A DNA stretch of 18,563 nt, from NCBI GenBank assembly GCA_021162125.1, contig JAGGZG010000192.1, forward strand, positions 1-18,563, read 5' to 3'. The translations under genes were made by a program, and so were the position numbers. Source of the DNA: Anaerolineae bacterium. GTDB taxonomy: Bacteria; Chloroflexota; Anaerolineae; JACIWR01. Each line of letters opens with the position of its first letter. The first letter of the stretch is position 1. Positions 6,840 through 13,066 of the stretch are shown piece after piece. The notes under the pieces were generated by a model. It was not told the DNA's origin. It was given only the letters and a program-made list of their open reading frames with translations, and did not search any database.

Positions 6840-7532
6840 ATGGTTTGGTTGGCAATCGCTCTATCCCTGGCCCTGGCGCTGATTCTCTATTGGCTCTTGG
6901 TCACCACCGAGGGCGCTTATCTTGGCCCACGGGTGGTAGCCTGGCTCTACGACTTGTCGGCCGGGAGATACGACGCGATCAAGCGGTTTAACCCCGGCGA
7001 TGACGATTACTTCCTGGCCCTGCCTCTCCTGCAAGCGCTCCGCGATGTTCACACGCCACTCGTGTTGGACGTGGCCACCGGCACCGGCCGACTGCCGCTG
7101 GCCCTTCTGCGCCGGACGGATTTCCGGGGGCAAGTGATTGGACTGGACCTCTCCCGGCGGATGCTGAATCTGGCGCGGCGCAAAGCGCGGCATCATGGCT
7201 CTCGCTTGCACCTCATCCGGCAGGACGCGGCCCGTTTGCCTTTCGCGGACGGCACATTCGACGCAGTCACCTGCCTCGAAGCCCTGGAATTCCTGGCGAA
7301 TCCCGCCGCGGCCTTGCGGGAGATGGCCCGTGTGCTGCGTCCCGGTGGAGTGCTGCTGGTCACCAACCGGGTCAACTGGGAGGCGCGGCTCATGCCCGGT
7401 AAGGCGTTCTCCGGCCCGGCGCTGCGCGCGCTGTTGGAATCACTGGGCCTGACCTGCGTTAAGATCAACCGCTGGCAGGTATGCTACGACCTGGTGTGGG
7501 CACAAAAACCGGAAGAACAGGATTTACCTTAA
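6840..7532 (+). CDS. Membrane-anchored class I SAM-dependent methyltransferase
   Basis: A 230-residue protein. Residues 1-22 (MVWLAIALSLALALILYWLL) form one N-terminal transmembrane helix, with the catalytic domain on the cytoplasmic side. LDVATGTGRLPLAL (from about residue 76) is SAM-binding motif I; GLDLSRRML carries the acidic residue that contacts the ribose; DAARLPFADGTFDAVTC and ALREMARVLRPGGVLLVTNR are motifs of the UbiE/Methyltransf_11 type. The substrate is unknown, but the anchor and the adjacent membrane protein point to a lipid or quinone-like acceptor (inference). The upstream ribosome binding site is weak. The gene sits 18 bp after a hairpin repeat. Confidence 0.88.
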   Translation: MVWLAIALSLALALILYWLLVTTEGAYLGPRVVAWLYDLSAGRYDAIKRFNPGDDDYFLALPLLQALRDVHTPLVLDVATGTGRLPLALLRRTDFRGQVIGLDLSRRMLNLARRKARHHGSRLHLIRQDAARLPFADGTFDAVTCLEALEFLANPAAALREMARVLRPGGVLLVTNRVNWEARLMPGKAFSGPALRALLESLGLTCVKINRWQVCYDLVWAQKPEEQDLP

Positions 7533-7546
7533 ATAAGGAGAGATAG

Positions 7547-8152
7547 ATGTCCGAAATCACAGCGACAACCGTGTACTTCGATGAGCCAGGGCCGGCCAAC
7601 ACCTCGCGCACTCTGGAAATTGCACGTCGGCGGGCGGCGGAGCTGGGCATTCACACCATCCTGGTGGCTACTACCTCCGGGGCGACCGGCGCTCAGGCGG
7701 CGCGGATGTTGGCCCAGGACTTTAACCTGATAGTGATCACCCATTCCGCCGGCTTCCGCGAGCCCAATACCCAGGAGTTGACCCCGCAGAACCGGGCGGC
7801 CATCGAGGCGACGGGGGCGACGATCCTCACCTGCCAGCACGCTTTTGGTGGCATGGGGCGGGCGGTGCGCAAGAAGTTGGGCACCTACGAGCTGGAGGAA
7901 ATCATCGCCTACACACTGCGCAACTTCAGCGAGGGGGTGAAAGTCTGCGCGGAGATGGCGGTGATGGCCGCTGACGCCGGTTTGGTGCGCACCGACGAGC
8001 CGTGCATCGCTGTCGCCGGCACGGGCCACGGAGCCGACACCGCGTTGGTCATGCTGCCAGCCAACGCCCAGGCCTTCTTCGACCTGCGAGTGGTGGAGTT
8101 CCTATGCCTGCCCTCGCCCTGGCATCCCGCCTTTCATGCCTCCGATGTCTAG
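7547..8152 (+). CDS. Stand-alone pyruvate kinase alpha/beta (C-terminal)-domain protein
   Basis: 201 residues with AAGGAG 5-6 nt upstream of the ATG and only 14 bp after the methyltransferase. It corresponds to the isolated C-terminal domain of pyruvate kinase without the TIM-barrel catalytic domain. Features include ARRRAAELGIHTILVATTSG, LIVITHSAGFREPNTQEL, RNFSEGVKVCAEMAVMAADAG and VAGTGHGADTALVM, the last a glycine-rich loop in the position that binds a phosphate effector in pyruvate kinase. Such single-domain proteins occur in archaea and Chloroflexota. Their role is not established; nucleotide or sugar-phosphate sensing is an inference. Confidence 0.8.
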   Translation: MSEITATTVYFDEPGPANTSRTLEIARRRAAELGIHTILVATTSGATGAQAARMLAQDFNLIVITHSAGFREPNTQELTPQNRAAIEATGATILTCQHAFGGMGRAVRKKLGTYELEEIIAYTLRNFSEGVKVCAEMAVMAADAGLVRTDEPCIAVAGTGHGADTALVMLPANAQAFFDLRVVEFLCLPSPWHPAFHASDV

Positions 8153-8160
8153 TAGTCTGT

Positions 8161-8290
8161 CAAGGCTGAATTGACGGGTTGTCGTTTGCAGTAAACGGGA
8201 TTCCCTTCGATTTCCTCTTCGCCTGCGCTCAGGGCATGGCTCAAGACAAGCTTCGCGCGTCGCGCTCAGAATGACACTCAAACAACACCC
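8161..8290. other. Intergenic repeat-like sequence, no gene
   Basis: This is the first half of the 316-bp gap before pepA. It contains cctcttcgcctgcgctcagg and cgcgctcagaatgacac, degenerate forms of the 'ttcgctgcgctcagaatgaca' type of intergenic sequence that I recall from many bacterial genomes. No credible ORF or promoter is seen in it. Confidence 0.35.
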
Positions 8291-8315
8291 AATAATTCTC
8301 GCGGATAGTTGGCGT

Positions 8316-8417
8316 CCCGATGCTCAAGCATCGGGCTGAAAGGACAAAGCCCGCTGAAGCGGGCTCAAGGCGCTCTAGCGCCCTTCGTTCTCTTAGCCTG
8401 GACGTTCACGTCCAGGC
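8316..8417. repeat. Array of four tandem two-base-loop hairpins
   Basis: Four consecutive inverted repeats occupy 102 bp, each with a 2-nt loop: cccgatgct/agcatcggg (8316-8335, loop ca), agcccgct/agcgggct (8348-8365, loop ga), ggcgct/agcgcc (8369-8382, loop ct) and gcctggacgt/acgtccaggc (8396-8417, loop tc). The stems differ in sequence but share one architecture and loop size. The array lies 50 bp upstream of the pepA start, so it could lie in its leader or mark the end of the upstream transcript. Confidence 0.8.
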
Positions 8418-8468
8418 CTTCCGGCGATAGCCCCACGAATCCGCGAAGAACCGGAAAAGGAGAGAGGT

Positions 8469-9980
8469 ATGGAGATTCGAGTAAAAGCGGGAGGTATCCA
8501 GGCGGAGGACGTGCCGCTTATCGTGGTCAATCTGTTCGAGGGGGTGACCGAGCCGGGCGGAGCCACCGGCGCGGTGGACAAGGCCCTCGGCGGGCAGATT
8601 CGCGCCCTCATCGCAGCGGGCGACTTTCGCGGCAAGCGCAATGAGACAGCGGTGCTGTATCCGGCGGGCGCGATCCCGGCGCAGCGCGTGCTCGTCGTCG
8701 GGCTGGGCAAGGAAGAGAAGTTCGATTTGGACGGGGTGCGCCAGGCGGCGGGCGCGGCGGCGAAGAAGGCCCGCGAACTGGGCGTCACCCGCTTCAGCAC
8801 CATCGTACACGGCGGTGGACGCGCCGGTCTCGACCTGGAGGACGCGGCCCAGGCCGTGGTCGAGGGCACGATCCTGGCTTCGTATCGTTTCCGCCAGCAC
8901 AAGACCGAACCCGACGAGGACGAACGTCCCGACGTCGAAATGGTGACCCTGGTCGAGTTCAGCACGGAGAGGGTGCCCGTCGTTGAGCGAGGGGCGCGAG
9001 CAGGCCAGGCCATCGCCGAGGCGGTGAGCATGACCCGCGACCTGGTCAACCAGCCGGCCAATTACGCCACGCCCACCGCCCTGGCTGAGGTCGCACAGAA
9101 GCTGGCGGTGGACTTTGGACTGCGTTGCCAGGTGCTCGACCGCGAGCAGATGGCGGAGCTGGGGATGGGTGCGCTGCTGGGCGTGGCCCAGGGATCGGAG
9201 CAGCCGCCTAAGTTCATCATCTTGGAGCACAACGCCGGGCGCGACGATTTGGACACGATTGTCCTGGTGGGCAAGGGGATCACCTTCGATTCGGGAGGGA
9301 TCAACATCAAGCCCGGTGAGCACATGGCCGCCATGAAGTCGGACATGGCCGGAGCGGCGGCGGTGATGGGCGCGCTGCGCGCGGCGGCAGCCCTGGACAT
9401 CCCCCTGCACGTGGTGGGCCTGATGCCGGCCACGGAGAACCTGCCCAGCGGGCGGGCCATCAAGCCGGGCGACGTACTGAAGTCGCTTTCCGGGCTGACC
9501 ATCGAGGTGATCAACACCGACGCCGAGGGGCGTCTGATCCTGGCCGATGCCCTGGCCTACGCGCAACGCTATCAGCCCCAGGCGGTAGTAGACGTGGCCA
9601 CTCTCACTGGCGCGTGCGTGGTCGCTCTGGGTGAAATCACCACTGGGCTGATGGGCACCGACCCTGACCTGGTGGCGCGCATCAAAGCCGCCAGCGAGAA
9701 AACGGCGGAGAAGGTGTGGGAACTGCCTCTGTTCGAGGAGTACGGCGAGCAGCTCAAAAGCGACGTGGCCGACGTGAAAAACGTGGGTGGCCGGCCCGCC
9801 GGGGCTATCACAGCGGCCTTTTTCCTGAGCAAGTTCGCCAAAGGGATGCCCTGGGCGCACCTGGACATCGCGGGCAAGGCCCTGAGCGACAAGGAGCGCA
9901 ATCCCTACACCCCGAAAGGGGCCACCGGCGTGGGCGTGCGGCTGTTCGTGCAGTTGCTGCGGGATTGGGGGGTGGATTAA
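8469..9980 (+). CDS. pepA: Leucyl aminopeptidase (peptidase family M17)
   Basis: A cytosolic dinuclear-metal aminopeptidase that removes N-terminal residues from peptides; 503 residues, the usual family length. The N-terminal macro-like domain contains PAQRVLVVGLGKEEKFDLDGVRQAAGAAA. The catalytic domain starts at RDLVNQPANYATP. VGKGITFDSGG provides Lys269 and Asp274. KSDMAGAAAVMG and NTDAEGRLIL (Asn349 to Leu358, with Asp351, Glu353 and Arg355) complete the M17 metal and active-site signature. Ribosome binding site: GGAGAGAGG just upstream of the ATG. The TAA stop is part of REP hairpin 2. The gene appears monocistronic, following a 316-bp gap. Confidence 0.97.
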   Translation: MEIRVKAGGIQAEDVPLIVVNLFEGVTEPGGATGAVDKALGGQIRALIAAGDFRGKRNETAVLYPAGAIPAQRVLVVGLGKEEKFDLDGVRQAAGAAAKKARELGVTRFSTIVHGGGRAGLDLEDAAQAVVEGTILASYRFRQHKTEPDEDERPDVEMVTLVEFSTERVPVVERGARAGQAIAEAVSMTRDLVNQPANYATPTALAEVAQKLAVDFGLRCQVLDREQMAELGMGALLGVAQGSEQPPKFIILEHNAGRDDLDTIVLVGKGITFDSGGINIKPGEHMAAMKSDMAGAAAVMGALRAAAALDIPLHVVGLMPATENLPSGRAIKPGDVLKSLSGLTIEVINTDAEGRLILADALAYAQRYQPQAVVDVATLTGACVVALGEITTGLMGTDPDLVARIKAASEKTAEKVWELPLFEEYGEQLKSDVADVKNVGGRPAGAITAAFFLSKFAKGMPWAHLDIAGKALSDKERNPYTPKGATGVGVRLFVQLLRDWGVD

Positions 9981-10013
9981 CCCTCCCGCAGGCTCCAAGC
10001 CTGCGGGAGGGTT
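9979..10013. repeat. REP hairpin 2 (CTCCCGCAGG family)
   Basis: Perfect 16-bp stem: aaccctcccgcaggct (9979-9994) and agcctgcgggagggtt (9998-10013), loop cca. The first two bases are the last two of the pepA TAA stop codon. Its loop-proximal pair is ggct/agcc, as in REP 1. Confidence 0.88.
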
Positions 10014-10030
10014 CGGAAGCGAGGTCACCG

Positions 10031-10271
10031 ATGGCTCGATATGATCTCAACAAACTGGAGCCACAAAGCTTCACCGAACTGTGCAACGCCCTGCTGCACC
10101 GGGTGATCTCTGAGCAGGTCACGCCGGGACCGCTGCTCGGCCGTGGCTCGCGACGACGGTGTAGAAGCGGAGGTTCTCTCCGGCCTGCGTGCTCTGGCCG
10201 CTGACCCGCAGACGCCGAAAGTCGTGCGCCTCGCTGCCCGCGGTAGCCTCAAGCGGCTGGAGAGGAAATGA
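10031..10271 (+). pseudogene. Remnant of an internally deleted, frame-disrupted gene
   Basis: ATG 10031 opens MARYDLNKLEPQSFTELCNALL, followed by HRVISEQVTPGPL. This resembles the N-terminus of large proteins that begin 'xRYDLxxLxPxSFExLxNAL', which I associate loosely with restriction-endonuclease-like or NTPase defence-type proteins. The frame then runs into low-quality sequence. From about 10149 another frame reads ARDDGVEAEVLSGLRALAAD, then PQTPKVVRLAARGSLKRLERK, ending in TGA (10269-10271), and looks like a genuine C-terminus. I infer that the middle was deleted or frame was lost, leaving both ends. The piece lies exactly between REP 2 and REP 3. The parent gene is not identified. Confidence 0.5.
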
Positions 10272-10303
10272 CCCTCCCGCAGGTTCCGAACCTGCGGGAG
10301 GGT
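10271..10303. repeat. REP hairpin 3, left flank of the RAYT gene
   Basis: Perfect 15-bp stem: accctcccgcaggtt (10271-10285) and aacctgcgggagggt (10289-10303), loop ccg. The arms are identical to those of REP 4 on the other side of the transposase. The first base is the last base of the TGA of the upstream gene remnant. The transposase ribosome binding site AGGAG begins 2 bp after the hairpin. Confidence 0.9.
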
Positions 10304-10316
10304 TAGGAGCACAACG

Positions 10317-10895
10317 ATGCCCTACCGAGGTGACGTGTTTGCCAGGGGACTCTACTACCACGTTTACAACAGAGGCGCAGGGCACGGTCTGCTGTTCTTC
10401 AACCCCGGCAATTACGAGTACTGCCTGCGCTTGGTGAAGCGCTACTCCGAACGGTACGGTGTCGCTGTAATCGCATACTGTCTGATGCCCAATCACTACC
10501 ACTTCCTGCTGAGACAGGAGACCGACGAGCCGTTATCCAAGTTCATCAACGTGCTGTTCAACGCCTACGTGCAGGCCGTGAATCGGCAGCAGGGGCGCAC
10601 GGGAACCCTGTTCGAGGGGCGCTTCCGCCACGTGTGGGTGGATCGAGAGGAGTACCTGATTCACCTGTGCCGTTACATACACCTGAACCCGGTGAAGGCA
10701 AGACTGGTCTCTCTGCCTGAAGACTGGCCCTACTCGAACTATCTGGAGTGGACTGGCCAGCGGGCCGGGACTTTGCAGGACGAAACATTCATCCGTGAGC
10801 GATTTCCGATGCCGGAATCGTACCGGCGTTTTGTAGCCAATTGGCAGGACGAGGAGCGAGTTCGTGAGCAGATCAAGAAATACGTCTGGGACTAA
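10317..10895 (+). CDS. REP-associated tyrosine transposase (RAYT, Y1_Tnp family)
   Basis: A 192-residue single-strand DNA transposase of the HUH/Y1 class, full length and apparently intact. The N-terminus MPYRGDVFARGLYYHVYNRG is the family's first strand. MPNHYHFLL carries the metal-binding His60-x-His62 pair. LFEGRFRHVWVDREEYLIHL precedes CRYIHLNPVKARLV, in which Tyr120 is the likely nucleophile; PEDWPYSNYLEW is a typical RAYT tail. AGGAG (10305-10309) lies 7 nt before the ATG. The gene is bracketed by identical REP hairpins, and its TAA stop runs directly into the right-hand repeat. Family knowledge suggests it acts on REP hairpins as single-stranded DNA; activity here is inferred. Confidence 0.93.
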   Translation: MPYRGDVFARGLYYHVYNRGAGHGLLFFNPGNYEYCLRLVKRYSERYGVAVIAYCLMPNHYHFLLRQETDEPLSKFINVLFNAYVQAVNRQQGRTGTLFEGRFRHVWVDREEYLIHLCRYIHLNPVKARLVSLPEDWPYSNYLEWTGQRAGTLQDETFIRERFPMPESYRRFVANWQDEERVREQIKKYVWD

Positions 10896-10937
10896 CCCTC
10901 CCGAACCCTCCCGCAGGTTTCAAACCTGCGGGAGGGT
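10894..10937. repeat. REP hairpin 4, right flank of the RAYT gene, with duplicated half-arm
   Basis: Perfect 15-bp stem: accctcccgcaggtt (10905-10919) and aacctgcgggagggt (10923-10937), loop tca. Immediately upstream, 10894-10903 repeats the first ten bases of the arm (aaccctcccg) in direct orientation, and this extra copy includes part of the transposase TAA stop. The right arm overlaps the probable GTG start of the next gene. Confidence 0.9.
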
Positions 10938-11346
10938 GACTCGCATTCACCTTTTGCCCCTGGCCCGGCTGGGATGCGCGCTGGGCGCGGTGCTCGGCGT
11001 ACTCCCCGGCCTGGTGTGCAGCCTCACCGCGCTCCAGGTTGCGGCCGGCCTGCGTCGCTGGCTGGAGAACCGGTCAGCAATAGATATGGGCTTTCTGAAG
11101 CTGAATCTCGTTGAACTGCTGAGGCTGGGGCCGCTTCTGCGTGCTTTGCAAGCGCCGGCGCTGTCGTCGGCCGTATTCGCCCCGGCGCTGATCGTCTCCG
11201 CCTCGGTGCTGAGCGGGCTGGCCATTGCCGGGGTCATCCTGCTGGTAGGGCTGGTCTACAACCTGCTGGCCCGGCTGACAGGCGGGGTGATCGTCGAGCT
11301 GGAGCCGTTGTCTGAAAATAAGCGGTCGGGCGGGTCAGCCGATTAA
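10936..11346 (+). CDS. Small membrane protein, possibly DUF3566-like
   Basis: About 136 residues. Two hydrophobic regions flank a polar centre: LARLGCALGAVLGVLPGLVC and, near the C-terminus, VLSGLAIAGVILLVGLVYNL. The tail YNLLARLTGGVIVELEPL resembles the YNxxAxxxGGIxxEL end of DUF3566-type membrane proteins, so I suspect two to four helices and no catalytic role. The start is unclear. The GTG at 10936 begins inside the right arm of REP 4, whose GGGAGG directly abuts it; a start further upstream would overlap the transposase gene. The original 5' end may have been replaced when the REP/RAYT unit arrived. It precedes a chromate-type transporter. Confidence 0.65.
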   Translation: MTRIHLLPLARLGCALGAVLGVLPGLVCSLTALQVAAGLRRWLENRSAIDMGFLKLNLVELLRLGPLLRALQAPALSSAVFAPALIVSASVLSGLAIAGVILLVGLVYNLLARLTGGVIVELEPLSENKRSGGSAD

Positions 11347-11389
11347 ACCGATGGAGCCAATGGGTTCGCCCCCATCCGCTTAATCGGCT
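11337..11389 (+). terminator. Long inverted repeat after the small membrane protein gene
   Basis: agccgattaa (11337-11346, containing the TAA stop) pairs perfectly with ttaatcggct (11380-11389). Between them, gatgg/ccatc and atggg/cccat can extend an inner hairpin. The outer arm is followed by two further 'atcggct'-like copies. No T-run follows, so termination is uncertain. The structure separates this gene from the CHR transporter. Confidence 0.4.
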
Positions 11390-11425
11390 CAATCGGCTGA
11401 TCAGGCTGATTTACGGGAGGTCTTA

Positions 11426-11944
11426 ATGCTGCTCCTTCGCATTTTCATCGCTTTCGCTAAGGTGGGCCTATTCGGGTACGGCGGGGGACCGTCCATGATT
11501 CCCCTCATGCAGGAAGAGGTGGTGGACGCCCACCATTGGCTGAGTACCGAGGAGTTCGTGGATGCGCTGGCGATGGGCAATGCCTTGCCTGGCCCCATCG
11601 CCACCAAGATGTCGCTTTACGTCGGCTACAAATTAGCTGGCATGCCCGGCGCGCTGGCCGGACTGACCGGGATCGTCGTTCCCTCGGCCGCGCTCATGTT
11701 GGTGCTGGCCCTGTTTTTCTTCCAGTTCAAGGATCATCCCAAAGTGCAGGCGACTCTCATTGCCGTGCGCCCGGCGGTGGTTGCCTTGCTGGCCCTGGTG
11801 GTCTACGACATCTTCCCCAAGTCCGTGAAGGGATGGGATACAGCACTGATCGCGGGGGTCACCTTCATCGCCGTCGCTTTCTTGAAAATCCACCCGGCCC
11901 TCGCCATCCTGGCCGCGGCGATTGTGGGAGTGATTTTCTACTGA
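11426..11944 (+). CDS. Single-domain chromate transporter (CHR family)
   Basis: 172 residues with GGGAGG 5-6 nt upstream of the ATG. IFIAFAKVGLFGYGGGPSMIPLMQEEVV and FVDALAMGNALPGPIATKMSLYVGY are the signature of one CHR domain. About five to six hydrophobic segments follow, including ALAGLTGIVVPSAALMLVLALFFF and ALAILAAAIVGVIFY. Family members export chromate or move related oxyanions, and short forms usually work as a pair encoded in tandem. Only one copy is visible here, so it may function alone or with a distant partner. Chromate as the substrate is not assured. Confidence 0.9.
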   Translation: MLLLRIFIAFAKVGLFGYGGGPSMIPLMQEEVVDAHHWLSTEEFVDALAMGNALPGPIATKMSLYVGYKLAGMPGALAGLTGIVVPSAALMLVLALFFFQFKDHPKVQATLIAVRPAVVALLALVVYDIFPKSVKGWDTALIAGVTFIAVAFLKIHPALAILAAAIVGVIFY

Positions 11945-11993
11945 AGTGTGATCGGCAGGCAATCTTCTGCGCCCGATTCAAGGAGGTGTGTAC

Positions 11994-13022
11994 ATGACCA
12001 CAGGCTACGTTTACGAGCCTATCTATCTGGAGCATACGCTATCCGGTCACCCGGAGAACCACGAGCGCCTGGTGGCGATCATGGACTTGCTGAAAGAGAC
12101 GGGCACCTTGGATCGGCTGGAGAGAGTCCCCGCCTCGCCCATCTCCCAGGAGCGGCTGGAGCGCAACCACACGGCGCGCTACATTGAAGAGGTGCGCCGC
12201 GTCGCGGAGCGGGGCGGCGGTCATCTGGACCTGGACACCTACGTGGCTCCCCGCTCCTACGAAGCGGCGCTCATGTCTGCGGGGGGACTCGTGAACCTGA
12301 TCGAGGCGGTATTGGACGGTGCGGTGGACAACGGGTTCGCTCTGGTGCGTCCGCCGGGCCACCACGCCCTGGCCGGCCGGGGGATGGGCTTCTGCCTGTT
12401 CAACAACGTGGCCATCGCCGCTCACTACGCCCTGGCCGAGCGAGGCCTGGAGCGTATTCTCATCGTGGATTTTGACGTGCACCACGGCAACGGCACCCAG
12501 GATGCCTTTTACGAGAGCCCGGCCGTGTTCTACTTCTCGACTCACCAGTACCCCTACTATCCCGGGACCGGCCACTGGCAGGACATTGGTCGCGGTGCTG
12601 GCGTGGGCTACACGGCCAACGTTCCCCTGCGCAGCGGGGTGGGCGACGTCGGATACGAGCGGATATTCGACGAAATACTGGCTCCCCTGGCGCGACGTTA
12701 TCAGCCGCAGCTCATTCTCGTATCGGCGGGGTACGACGCTCACTGGGCGGACCCGCTGGCCGGGATGCTGCTTTCCATCCCTGGGTACGCAGCCCTGGCC
12801 CGGCGGCTCAAGGCGCTGGCGGACGAGCTCTGCGCGGGGAGGATCGTCTTCACCCTGGAGGGGGGGTATCACCTGCAGGTATTAGCCTACGCCGTGCTGG
12901 ATACTTTCAAGGGCCTGTTGGGGGACGAGGATGTGGAGGATCCGCTGGGGCCGTCGCCACGGGCGGAAGTGGACATCAGCAATGTGCTGGCTGCGGTCAA
13001 GCGAGTGCACAACCTGGGGTGA
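11994..13022 (+). CDS. Histone-deacetylase-family amidohydrolase (class II HDAC / acetylpolyamine hydrolase-like)
   Basis: 342 residues; ATG 11994 is chosen because AAGGAGGT (11980-11987) lies 6 nt upstream. A zinc-dependent hydrolase that removes acetyl groups from acetyl-lysine, acetylpolyamines or similar amides. RPPGHHAL gives the catalytic His123 and His124. DFDVHHGNGTQ gives zinc ligands Asp161 and His163, and SAGYDAHWADPL gives Asp248. EGGYH gives the transition-state Tyr292. SGHPENHERL is the usual N-terminal motif. The exact substrate cannot be read from sequence. It ends just before a perfect hairpin that separates it from the convergent methyltransferase gene. Confidence 0.93.
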   Translation: MTTGYVYEPIYLEHTLSGHPENHERLVAIMDLLKETGTLDRLERVPASPISQERLERNHTARYIEEVRRVAERGGGHLDLDTYVAPRSYEAALMSAGGLVNLIEAVLDGAVDNGFALVRPPGHHALAGRGMGFCLFNNVAIAAHYALAERGLERILIVDFDVHHGNGTQDAFYESPAVFYFSTHQYPYYPGTGHWQDIGRGAGVGYTANVPLRSGVGDVGYERIFDEILAPLARRYQPQLILVSAGYDAHWADPLAGMLLSIPGYAALARRLKALADELCAGRIVFTLEGGYHLQVLAYAVLDTFKGLLGDEDVEDPLGPSPRAEVDISNVLAAVKRVHNLG

Positions 13023-13029
13023 GATCGAA

Positions 13030-13064
13030 AAGTGCCCGGCACTTGCGGAAAGTGCCGGGCACTT
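13030..13064. repeat. Gene-end hairpin, AAGTG family, copy 3 (between convergent genes)
   Basis: Perfect 15-bp stem: aagtgcccggcactt (13030-13044) and aagtgccgggcactt (13050-13064), 5-nt loop. Each arm is itself nearly palindromic. It fills the 44-bp gap between the stops of the HDAC-like gene (+) and the methyltransferase gene (-), where a two-way terminator would be expected, though T-runs are absent. Confidence 0.85.
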
Positions 13065-13066
13065 AC

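Larger units (their letters stand above)
10271..10937 (+). mobile_element. RAYT gene with its flanking REP pair
   Basis: The unit comprises REP 3, a 579-bp transposase gene and REP 4. The two REPs have identical 15-nt arms and enclose the gene with only 13 bp on the left and none on the right. RAYT proteins are known to be related to IS200/IS605 transposases and to occur beside the REP palindromes they are thought to spread. The same hairpin family occurs singly at 1022 and 9979. No target-site duplication is apparent, as expected for this class. Confidence 0.8.

Noticed and set aside
8316..8417. CRISPR array
   Set aside because: The four hairpins differ in sequence and no constant repeat with variable spacers is present.
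8406..10028. A 540-codon open frame on the minus strand opposite pepA
   Set aside because: It lies fully antisense to a clear M17 peptidase, and its protein is rich in Arg, His and Gly with no recognisable family. High-GC codon bias creates such shadows.
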